From Aldehydirespirator sp965204415 (GTDB lineage Bacteria; Actinomycetota; Acidimicrobiia; Acidimicrobiales; Aldehydirespiratoraceae): a DNA stretch of 64,000 nucleotides. A program made the position numbers and the translations under genes. Below, in pieces: positions 53,801-60,461 of the stretch; the stretch's first letter is position 1, and each line of letters opens with the position of its first letter. The notes below the pieces were generated by a model. It was not told the origin of the DNA. It worked only from the letters and a program-made list of their open reading frames with translations, and did no database searches. The stretch covers positions 806,001 to 870,000 of the forward strand of contig CBDBEL010000004.1 in the NCBI GenBank assembly GCA_965204415.1, given 5' to 3'.

Positions 53801-56800
53801 CTAACTGTCTCGAGTGTCTCGGCCGAACGGGTCGGCGTCGTCGCGGTCGGGCCCGCCGTCGCTCGGTCGGCGGCCTGCGTCGTCGGAGAAGGGGGGCTGC
53901 TGCGCGGGATCAGGCTCCGTCTGATCCGACGCGGTCGGATCGGTCCCGGTGGCATCCGCCGCGCCGGCGGCGTCGCTGCCATCCGGTACCGAGACACCGG
54001 TCTGGGCCGAGGCACGATGCTGCTCCCACGCCAGCGTCGCCTCGCCGACCGCGTCAGCGAGCCGGTCGCGCCTGGTGTCGTCGTCGTCGGAGGGCAGGTC
54101 CCACACGATGACTCGTGGATCGGGATCGGCGCCGTGAACTACCCAGCCCCTCGCGAGATCCGGCCCGATGACCGCCTCGGCTCGGCCGCGCCTGGGACGC
54201 TTGTGTCCGGCCCGGCCGACGCAGTCCCCGGACGCTGCCGACGACGCCCGCAACCGCGGTGCGCCGCCCCGCAGCAGCGGCAGCCACGCGGACCACAACC
54301 GCACGCCCTCGATGGTGGCCGACGGCTTGCGCTGCTGTAGCTCCATGCAGCTCTGGGACGGATCGGGTGCCGGCAGCGGTACGCCCTCGACGTCGCCGCC
54401 GTCGAGCGGCAGCACCGCGTAGTCCGATGAATCCAACGGCTGCCACGGCCGCAGCCGCCAGGCGATCCAGAACCTCGCCGCCGCAGCAGCCGCGATCAGC
54501 GCGGCCAGCATGGGCAGGAACTTGAGCAGCGGGTTCTCCGGCGGCCGCGGCAGGATTATGGTCTCCTTCTCGCACAGGTGCTCACGCTCCAAGGCACCGA
54601 TGAGCCGCCGGAGCGTTTCGAAGTCCGGGGTGCCCGTCGGCACGCCGGAGCGAGCCAGCAGATCGTCCACGGCCTCGGGCTCGTCGACGGCGCACAGCAT
54701 CAGGACCAGCGACAACTCGACGTCGCGGTCGGGCGGAACGTGCACCGTGATGGGGTCGGGGCAGACCTCTGCTCCCCCTTCGGTCGCCGAGCCTGGAATC
54801 GTGCAGGTCCATTGGCCGACCTCGACACTCGTTGCGTCGCGCGAGGTGCCGTCCTTCTCATCGTCGAACCTCACAGATTGCAGGTCCATACGCGCCGGCA
54901 GCTTGCCCGGTGAGACGGTCACCTCTATGCTCTCGACGTCGATGGCGTCGTCCGGGCTGCTCCTCTCTATCCGGTCCATCCGGAGGTCCGACGGCAACCA
55001 ACCAGCGTCCGGATCGATGATCGGGTCGAGTTCGGCAGCGAGCAGCACGGACCTGCGCTCCCGGCCCAGCGCCTCGGCGAGGGCCTCGCTCCTCGCTCCG
55101 TAGCCTGCGGAGTCCGTCTGATATCCGAGGCGCTCCAGCAGCCTCACGGCAGAGCCGGAGGACTCGGTGACGATCAGCGGGATGCCCAACTTCATCGTCG
55201 GCATGAACGGCTGGTCGGCGCTGACTTCGATGGAGATGGGCTCGGGACAGGTGAACCTGCTCGTATCGCCGGCCGCCGCCGGAACCTCGCAGGTCCATTC
55301 CGCGTTGTCGACCGCGACGCCGGTAGCCGCTGCGACGCCCGTGTCCGAGTCCTGCTCGACGAGTTGGACGCCCGCGGCGGCGAGGCTCAGCGTCGCGGGG
55401 AGCTCACCGGCAACCGCGCTCACCGCGAATGCCGCTCCACTCCAATCATGCTGCGGATCGCCGAGGGCCACGTCGGTCGGCAGCCAGCGGACGCCGGAAT
55501 CGAGGGGCAGACAGAACAGATGGTCCGCAGACCTGCCGTCAGTCACATCCAGCAGATACGAGGCCTCGCGTCCGGTGAGGTCGAGCCGCCCGATGTCACG
55601 GGCCCACACCAGCGGCTCGGGCGCCCCGGCGTACGTGAACGTCTGGCTCAACACCGCGACGAGCGCGACGCCGCCACGCTGCGTCAGCGCGTCGCGCAGG
55701 TTCGTGCCGTTGCCTCCTCGGTCGGGGCTGTCCCAGTGGACGAGTTCACCGAAGATGTCCGGCAGGGCGAAGCGGCGCGTGTCTGGCTCCGCAACGAGCG
55801 GCTCCCCGGTGAGCGATTGCCGGGTCGGGTAGACCGGTTCTCCGTCTCCAGCGTCCACACGGAGCCGGAGCTCGACGTCGGAGTAGTTATCAGTCGGGTA
55901 GTTCGCCACGAAGCCGCTCACGCTGCACCGGTCGTCGATCCCGAAGCTGTCGACGAACGGCGAGTCCTCGCGCTGCACCCGCACGGCCGCGGCCGCCCGC
56001 CGGGCGTCCTCCTGCGCGGCGGGAGTGTCTCCGAAGAACAGCACGGACCACTCGCCCTCCCATTGCCACTGCCACTGGTTGGAGTTGGCCAGCTGCTCGG
56101 CAGCCTGGTGGCCGACGATCTGCAGGTCGCTCGGATAGTTCGACCGCGTGAAGAAGCCGAACGGATTGACAGGCAGGTATCGGCCAGTCTGTTCGCGAGG
56201 CCTGATGTCACCGCGCACGCCGATTGAGGGACTGGTGGTCCCATCAGGGGCTCGCACGACCGCAAGCACGTCATCGGGATTCTCAATCTCACGCCCGATG
56301 AAAGTGAGGTCCACGAAGGCGCGGAAACTCTCGATTCCGGGGTCTAGGTCGAAGAACACGATGCATGGGTCGCTCGGGCTGCCGTCACCGCCCGTGCACC
56401 GTCCTTCGTCAAGCTCGGGTTGGGGCGGCCTCACAGGGTCGGGCATCGGCTCCTCAGGCGGCTGCGGGGTCCGTCCAATCACCGTCTCGATGAGCTCGCG
56501 GAGCACGGTGTTCAGTCTGTCGGCGTCGAAACTGTCGTAGATCTCGCCCCGAAGTGGGTTGATACATCTGAGCGATGCATCGGCCGGGCTCGCCTGGCCA
56601 TAGAGGTAGCGCAGCCTGCTGGCCTCCGACTCGCCCTCCCTGAGCTGGACCGCTCCCACCCAGACATGATCACGCAGTGACTGCATTGCGGGGCTGCTGC
56701 ACAGCTCGACCAGTTGGCGTTGCTCGCCCGCCTCGTCCTCTGCGGTGGCGTGTTCGCCGTCGGTGAACCAGATCAGCAGATTGCAGTCGTTGGCACGCAT

Positions 56801-57262
56801 CGTGAACCTCTCGCGCCAAGCGTCGGTGAGTGCGGCGCCGTAATCTGTGTAAGGGCCCGAGTCGGTGGCGATTTTGTCAACGGAGTCGCCCAACCGCGAG
56901 TAGACCTCGCTCGCGGCATACCATCCCGCTTGGCGGGAGTAGCTTGCATCGAAGGTGTCGAGCGCGACCTCAATGTTGGCGTCCTCGGGGTAGCTGAGGC
57001 TGAGCCCTTCGATGACTTGCAAGGCGTCGCTGGTGCCGGCAGATCGCAAGTTGCCTGGGTCGGTAGTCCTCAGGCTGCCCGAGGTGTCGAGCAGGATGAG
57101 CAGGTTGATTCTCAGGGTACGATCACCAGCAGTTACGTTGCACACGTCTTGCACATCCACGCCAGCCTCCGCGCTCGCAGGCGGCGCGGCCAATGCTGCG
57201 ATTGGCATCGCGGCGCTGGCCGCGACAGCCAGGAGCGCGCCGACACGCCGAACTGGTATCAC
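53801..57262 (-). CDS. secreted, membrane-anchored von Willebrand A protein
   Basis: A 1153-residue protein. Residues 1-32 form a Sec signal peptide (RRVGALLAVAASAAMPIAALA). A vWA domain (about residues 50-290) has an intact MIDAS DTSGS (59-63), with NIEVALDTFD and LLIWFTDGEH (further ligands). A long extracellular beta-rich region follows, a transmembrane helix lies at about 912-935 (FLPMLAALIAAAAAARFWIAW), and a ~215-residue cytosolic tail ends in acidic Asp-rich sequence. Start GTG 57262 overlaps the small-protein stop (GTGA). The signal peptide start excludes the longer frame to 57511. The cytosolic tail could contact the tubulin-like GTPase. Confidence 0.87.
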   Translation of the reverse strand: MIPVRRVGALLAVAASAAMPIAALAAPPASAEAGVDVQDVCNVTAGDRTLRINLLILLDTSGSLRTTDPGNLRSAGTSDALQVIEGLSLSYPEDANIEVALDTFDASYSRQAGWYAASEVYSRLGDSVDKIATDSGPYTDYGAALTDAWRERFTMRANDCNLLIWFTDGEHATAEDEAGEQRQLVELCSSPAMQSLRDHVWVGAVQLREGESEASRLRYLYGQASPADASLRCINPLRGEIYDSFDADRLNTVLRELIETVIGRTPQPPEEPMPDPVRPPQPELDEGRCTGGDGSPSDPCIVFFDLDPGIESFRAFVDLTFIGREIENPDDVLAVVRAPDGTTSPSIGVRGDIRPREQTGRYLPVNPFGFFTRSNYPSDLQIVGHQAAEQLANSNQWQWQWEGEWSVLFFGDTPAAQEDARRAAAAVRVQREDSPFVDSFGIDDRCSVSGFVANYPTDNYSDVELRLRVDAGDGEPVYPTRQSLTGEPLVAEPDTRRFALPDIFGELVHWDSPDRGGNGTNLRDALTQRGGVALVAVLSQTFTYAGAPEPLVWARDIGRLDLTGREASYLLDVTDGRSADHLFCLPLDSGVRWLPTDVALGDPQHDWSGAAFAVSAVAGELPATLSLAAAGVQLVEQDSDTGVAAATGVAVDNAEWTCEVPAAAGDTSRFTCPEPISIEVSADQPFMPTMKLGIPLIVTESSGSAVRLLERLGYQTDSAGYGARSEALAEALGRERRSVLLAAELDPIIDPDAGWLPSDLRMDRIERSSPDDAIDVESIEVTVSPGKLPARMDLQSVRFDDEKDGTSRDATSVEVGQWTCTIPGSATEGGAEVCPDPITVHVPPDRDVELSLVLMLCAVDEPEAVDDLLARSGVPTGTPDFETLRRLIGALEREHLCEKETIILPRPPENPLLKFLPMLAALIAAAAAARFWIAWRLRPWQPLDSSDYAVLPLDGGDVEGVPLPAPDPSQSCMELQQRKPSATIEGVRLWSAWLPLLRGGAPRLRASSAASGDCVGRAGHKRPRRGRAEAVIGPDLARGWVVHGADPDPRVIVWDLPSDDDDTRRDRLADAVGEATLAWEQHRASAQTGVSVPDGSDAAGAADATGTDPTASDQTEPDPAQQPPFSDDAGRRPSDGGPDRDDADPFGRDTRDS

Positions 57263-57642
57263 GGCGTCGCGAGCCCCTTCGCAGCCAGCCATGCGCCGCC
57301 GACGGCCGCCAGGAACACCACGATCCGCAGCGATGCCGTCGGCCAGGGCCGTCCGTAGACGCGTCTGGCGTGCCGGACGCTCCGCTGGCGCAGGTCGCCG
57401 GCCACCGCCGCCAGGTATGCAAGACCACCGACGGCCAACGTCAGCCAGCCCGCCTCGTTCGCCCCCATGGCCACGGCGACGACAGCACCCGCCAGGGAGA
57501 CGAGCGACCACGCCAGGACACGGCGGTCGCCGAGCCTACGGGTGCTCTTCTTGGGCGGCGCGCCACCAGTGACAGCCTCGTCGAACCCGTCCTCGAACCC
57601 CTCCTCGAACGCGAACGGATCGTCTTGCCAACTGGCGCTCAC
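57259..57642 (-). CDS. small membrane protein, first gene of tubulin-vWA operon
   Basis: A 127-residue protein with an acidic N-terminus (DDPFAFEEGFEDGFDEA) and about three hydrophobic helices (LAWSLVSLAGAVVAVAMGA, AGWLTLAVGGLAYLAAVAG, LRIVVFLAAVGGAWLAAK). No family recognised. Its GTG 57642 overlaps the stop of the 15-codon upstream ORF as GTGA, and its stop overlaps the vWA start the same way. The frame is supported by these overlaps. Probably a membrane scaffold or assembly factor; unproven. Confidence 0.75.
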   Translation of the reverse strand: MSASWQDDPFAFEEGFEDGFDEAVTGGAPPKKSTRRLGDRRVLAWSLVSLAGAVVAVAMGANEAGWLTLAVGGLAYLAAVAGDLRQRSVRHARRVYGRPWPTASLRIVVFLAAVGGAWLAAKGLATP

Positions 57643-57686
57643 GGCGCGACTGTCCTGGCCGAAGCGACTGTCCTGGCCGAAACCAT
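57639..57686 (-). CDS. leaderless 15-codon upstream ORF of the tubulin-vWA operon
   Basis: ATG 57686 to TGA 57639, reading MVSARTVASARTVAP. The SARTVA unit is repeated because an 18-bp sequence (TTCGGCCAGGACAGTCGC) is duplicated in tandem. TAGCCT lies eight bases before the ATG, so the message may begin at this codon. The stop overlaps the next gene's GTG, so ribosomes leaving the uORF would restart on the first operon gene. No homology is expected at this size. Confidence 0.6.
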   Translation of the reverse strand: MVSARTVASARTVAP

Positions 57687-57694
57687 GGCCGCGC

Positions 57695-57700
57695 AGGCTA
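57695..57700 (-). promoter_or_regulatory. -10 box TAGCCT of the tubulin-vWA operon
   Basis: TAGCCT, eight bases, then ATG 57686; the box is 20 bp from the end of vapC, so the -35 region lies over the vapC stop. Confidence 0.5.
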
Positions 57701-57719
57701 GCTCAGGGGTATGACACTG

Positions 57720-58157
57720 TCAGCGGTGACGCAGCGGATGCCTCCATCGGAGCCCCGGAAACCGGCTGAAGTCCGAGTCGGTGGACACCATGGTGCAGCC
57801 GTGCTCAACTGCGACCGCGGCATGCTGGGCGTCGGCGACGAGCTTGCCGGTGGCTCTCGCCTCGCGGCACAGTCTCTCGAAGATGTCCAGATGATCGGGC
57901 CCGGGACCGACGATGCGCGCCGTGGGTCGCTCCACCAGCGAGGACACGAACGCCAGGGACTGGTCGAGACCGGACGGTGGATCGAAGATCCTGGGGTTGG
58001 TCACGACCCGGACGAAGCCGCCCAGAACGAGCACGGAGAGGGCGAAGGGTTCCGGCCCCGTCGCCAGGCGAGTGATCCAGGCCGCGTACTCGGAGTGGTC
58101 GGGATTCGAGTCCTCGACATGCGCGTAGACGAGGACGTTGACGTCGGGAAGCAGCAA
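57720..58157 (-). CDS. vapC: VapC-type PIN-domain toxin
   Basis: A 145-residue PIN-domain RNase of the VapC class. Acidic metal ligands are Asp5 (LLPDVNVLVYA), the Glu in SEYAAWI region and Asp residues in KLVADAQHAAVAVEHG and MVSTDSDFSRF. Length and layout are normal. The start is TTG 58157, only four bases after the antitoxin stop. It should cleave RNA when freed from VapB. An antitoxin-less copy is excluded by the adjacent vapB. Confidence 0.9.
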   Translation of the reverse strand: MLLPDVNVLVYAHVEDSNPDHSEYAAWITRLATGPEPFALSVLVLGGFVRVVTNPRIFDPPSGLDQSLAFVSSLVERPTARIVGPGPDHLDIFERLCREARATGKLVADAQHAAVAVEHGCTMVSTDSDFSRFPGLRWRHPLRHR

Positions 58158-58161
58158 CCCG

Positions 58162-58419
58162 TCACCGTCCTACATGCCCGAACCGGGCCTCGTCGTCCTG
58201 CGCGTCTAGCGCCCTCGGCCGGTCGAGGTCGACTCCAGGGCGAGGGCGGACGCCGCGCACGGTCACCAAATGGAACGGCGGCTGCTCCGCAGTCTCGCGA
58301 CGCTTCAGGGCGTCGTCCAGCGTCTCGGCAATGAAGGCGCTGACGCTGAGGCCGCGGGTCTCGGCGGCCCGGCGCACCTGCTTGGCAAGCTGGTCGTCAA
58401 GCGAGATCGTAGTTCTCAT
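58162..58419 (-). CDS. vapB: VapB-type ribbon-helix-helix antitoxin
   Basis: An 85-residue antitoxin with an N-terminal ribbon-helix-helix (MRTTISLDDQLAKQVRRAAE ... LSVSAFIAETLDDALKRRE) that binds its own operator, and a C-terminal tail that inhibits the toxin encoded four bases later. Start ATG 58419 is seven bases after TATGAT; the extra Met codons to 58431 are not needed. The region upstream contains two direct TGCATCAC repeats (58440-58455), the probable operator. Confidence 0.9.
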   Translation of the reverse strand: MRTTISLDDQLAKQVRRAAETRGLSVSAFIAETLDDALKRRETAEQPPFHLVTVRGVRPRPGVDLDRPRALDAQDDEARFGHVGR

Positions 58420-58426
58420 GATGCAC

Positions 58427-58455
58427 ATCATAACATGTCTGCATCACTGCATCAC
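58427..58455 (-). promoter_or_regulatory. vapBC promoter and operator
   Basis: -10 TATGAT at 58427-58432, seven bases before ATG 58419, and two tandem TGCATCAC (plus strand 58440-58447 and 58448-58455) just upstream. RHH antitoxins bind such repeats. Confidence 0.5.
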
Positions 58456-58526
58456 ACGTGCAGTCCGCGGACTCAGAGTCGGGGCGCTGAGCCCACGGTG
58501 GTCATGGCTCCAGGGGGCCCGCGCGG

Positions 58527-59216
58527 CTAGGGCTCCAGGATGGTGGCTACTTCTTCGTCGGTTAGGCGGCGGAAGGCTCGGCGGCCGTTGGAGCGGTCGA
58601 GCACCGCGGTTTCGAGGCTCTCGGCGCTCAGGGTGCGGTCGGGGCCGGCCAGGGCGGCCACTGCGGCCCTCACGCCGTCGGCCAACCCCCGGGGGGCGGC
58701 GGGGAGGGCGGTCTCGAAGCGTTCCGAGATCTCTTCGGTCTCGCCGCCCAGGACCACCCAGTCTTCCTCGTCGACCACGGTGCCGTCGTAGAGGATGTGG
58801 AACAGTTGGTCGCCGCGGCCGTCGTCGTCGAGGCCGATCTCGGCCACCAGGATCTCCACCTCCATCGGCTTCATCTCGTGGGTGAAGACCTGCCCGAGGC
58901 TCTGGGCGTAGGCGTTGGCCAGGCTGCGGGCGTCCACGTCCTCGCGGCTGAAGGCGAAGCCCTTCAGGTCGGCGTGGCGCACTCCGGCGATGCGGAGCTG
59001 GTCGAACTCGTTGTAGCGGCCCACCCCCGCGAAGGCGATGCGGTCGTAGATCTCGCTCACCTTGCGCAGCGTGGCGGAGGTGTTCTCGGCCACGATGGCG
59101 ATACCGCCGCCGTAGCGGAAAGCGACCAGGCTGCGGCCCCGGGCGATGCCCTTGCGGGCATAGTCGGCCTTGTCCTTCATCACCTGCTCGGGCGGCGCGT
59201 AGAAGGGCATCGTCAT
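58527..59216 (-). CDS. prcA: proteasome subunit alpha
   Basis: A 229-residue alpha subunit of the 20S proteasome, non-catalytic, forming the outer rings and gating the chamber. The N-terminal MTMPFYAPPEQVMKDKADYARKGIARGRS and YGGGIAIVAENTS match actinobacterial PrcA. The C-terminal RAFRRLTDEEVATIL is the conserved end. The ATG at 59216 lies within the first copy of the tandem 47-bp repeat. It follows prcB in the same strand, separated by those repeats. Confidence 0.96.
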   Translation of the reverse strand: MTMPFYAPPEQVMKDKADYARKGIARGRSLVAFRYGGGIAIVAENTSATLRKVSEIYDRIAFAGVGRYNEFDQLRIAGVRHADLKGFAFSREDVDARSLANAYAQSLGQVFTHEMKPMEVEILVAEIGLDDDGRGDQLFHILYDGTVVDEEDWVVLGGETEEISERFETALPAAPRGLADGVRAAVAALAGPDRTLSAESLETAVLDRSNGRRAFRRLTDEEVATILEP

Positions 59217-59407
59217 GACCGGTGCCTCCCCGAGCCCGGAACGCGATCCGAGGGCATCGTCATGACCGGTGCCCCCCCGAGCCCGGAACGCGATCCGAGG
59301 GCATCGTCATGGCTGGTGCCTCCCCGAGCCCGGAACGCGATCCGAGGGCATCGTCATGGCCGGCGCCCTCCCGGGCCCGGAACGCGATCCGAGGGCATGG
59401 TCATGAC
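59205..59407. repeat. four tandem 47-bp repeats between prcB and prcA
   Basis: Units 59205-59251, 59252-59298, 59299-59345 and 59346-59392, then a 15-bp partial unit to 59407. Each starts GGGCATCGTCATG and ends CGGAACGCGATCCGA. Each unit includes the minus-strand TCATGACGATGCCC context that starts prcA, and the partial unit contains the prcB stop (TGA 59401-59403). Since 47 is not a multiple of three, the repeated ATGs are in different frames. Confidence 0.9.
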
Positions 59408-60228
59408 TTGCCCCGGTCGGTCTCCCGCCGGCTGCGGTGGCGGCGCAGCAGCCGCTCGGTGCGGCGGCGCAGCTCGGCGTCCTGCAGGCGCTGGTACCCG
59501 CCGGCGTCGATCACGGCCACCACCGGGAACACGTCACGCACCGGGTCGGGGCCGCCGGTGGCCGAATCGGCGTCGGAGGCCATGAACAGCGCGTCCAGCA
59601 CCAGGTCCACAGCCGCGGCCCGCGTCATCGACGGGCGGAACCCCAGCTTCACGACGGTGTCGGCGTGCAGCGAGCCCGAGCCGGTGGCCGCGTGGTCGCG
59701 TTCCTCGTAGCGCCCGCCGGTCACGTCGTACTCGAAGATGCGGCCCCGGGAGGCCGCAGTGTCGAAACCCGCGAAGATCGGCACCACCACCAGCCCCTGC
59801 ATGGCCGCGGGAAGGTTGGCCCTCACCATCTGGCCGAGCTGGTTGGCCTTGCCCTCGAGGCTTATGGGCGTGCCCTCCACCTTCTCGTAGTGCTCGAGCT
59901 GGAGCTGGAACAGCCGCACCATCTCGGTCGACGGCCCGGCCGCGCCCGCGATGGCCACACCGGAGTGACGGTCGGCCGGGAACACCTTCTCGATGCGGTG
60001 GTTGCTGATCAGATGTCCCGCGGTGGCCCGCCGGTCACCGGCGAGGACCACACCCGAGTCGTAGCGGACGGCCACACAGGTCGTGCCGTGGGGGATCTCC
60101 GGAGGCGCCGCCGGTGCGTGCTCAACGGCGCCGAGCGCGGTGGCCCCCGAGCCGGTGCGGGTCAGGCGCAACAGCGCGGCGAAGTTCGGGCCGGGATCGT
60201 CCTGCGGACCGAAGCGGGGCAGGCTCAC
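59401..60228 (-). CDS. prcB: proteasome subunit beta
   Basis: A 275-residue catalytic beta subunit of the 20S proteasome, made as a precursor. The Thr nucleophile follows a propeptide of about 47 residues at PHG-TTCVAVRYDSGVVLAGD. The mature sequence includes AGDRRATAGHL, FAGFD and GGYQRLQDAELR. The start GTG 60228 overlaps the pup stop (GTGA). The 3' end of the gene, including the stop, lies in the last partial tandem repeat. Confidence 0.96.
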   Translation of the reverse strand: MSLPRFGPQDDPGPNFAALLRLTRTGSGATALGAVEHAPAAPPEIPHGTTCVAVRYDSGVVLAGDRRATAGHLISNHRIEKVFPADRHSGVAIAGAAGPSTEMVRLFQLQLEHYEKVEGTPISLEGKANQLGQMVRANLPAAMQGLVVVPIFAGFDTAASRGRIFEYDVTGGRYEERDHAATGSGSLHADTVVKLGFRPSMTRAAAVDLVLDALFMASDADSATGGPDPVRDVFPVVAVIDAGGYQRLQDAELRRRTERLLRRHRSRRETDRGKS

Positions 60229-60419
60229 TCGCCGCCCTTTTGGATGTAGCTCTTCACGAAGTCCTCGGCGTTGGTCTCCAGCACCTCGTCGATCTCGTCG
60301 AGCAGGTCGTCGAGCTGGGCCTTGATGTCGGAGCCGCGCTCGGTCGCGGGCGGCGACTCCTCCACCGACTGCTCGCGGGGCGACGGGGCCGGCTTGCGGA
60401 TCTGCTCTCGTTCGGCCAC
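60225..60419 (-). CDS. pup: prokaryotic ubiquitin-like protein Pup
   Basis: A 64-residue Pup tag, disordered. Its C-terminus is KGGE, so the active Glu is already encoded; Pup that ends in Gln needs deamidation by Dop before ligation. The SYIQKGGE end and the preceding helix segment DIKAQLDDLLDEIDEVLE (Mpa/proteasome-binding) are conserved. Start GTG 60419 follows GGAGGA (60425-60430) by five bases. The stop overlaps prcB. Confidence 0.97.
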   Translation of the reverse strand: MAEREQIRKPAPSPREQSVEESPPATERGSDIKAQLDDLLDEIDEVLETNAEDFVKSYIQKGGE

Positions 60420-60461
60420 TGGTTTCCTCCGGGCTCGTGCTTACATCGAGTTGTCCACAGG

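Noticed and set aside
59205..59407. 47-bp repeats as a CRISPR array or coding repeat protein
   Set aside because: The units are contiguous with no spacers, and a 47-bp period shifts the frame; translated repeats are not a protein domain.
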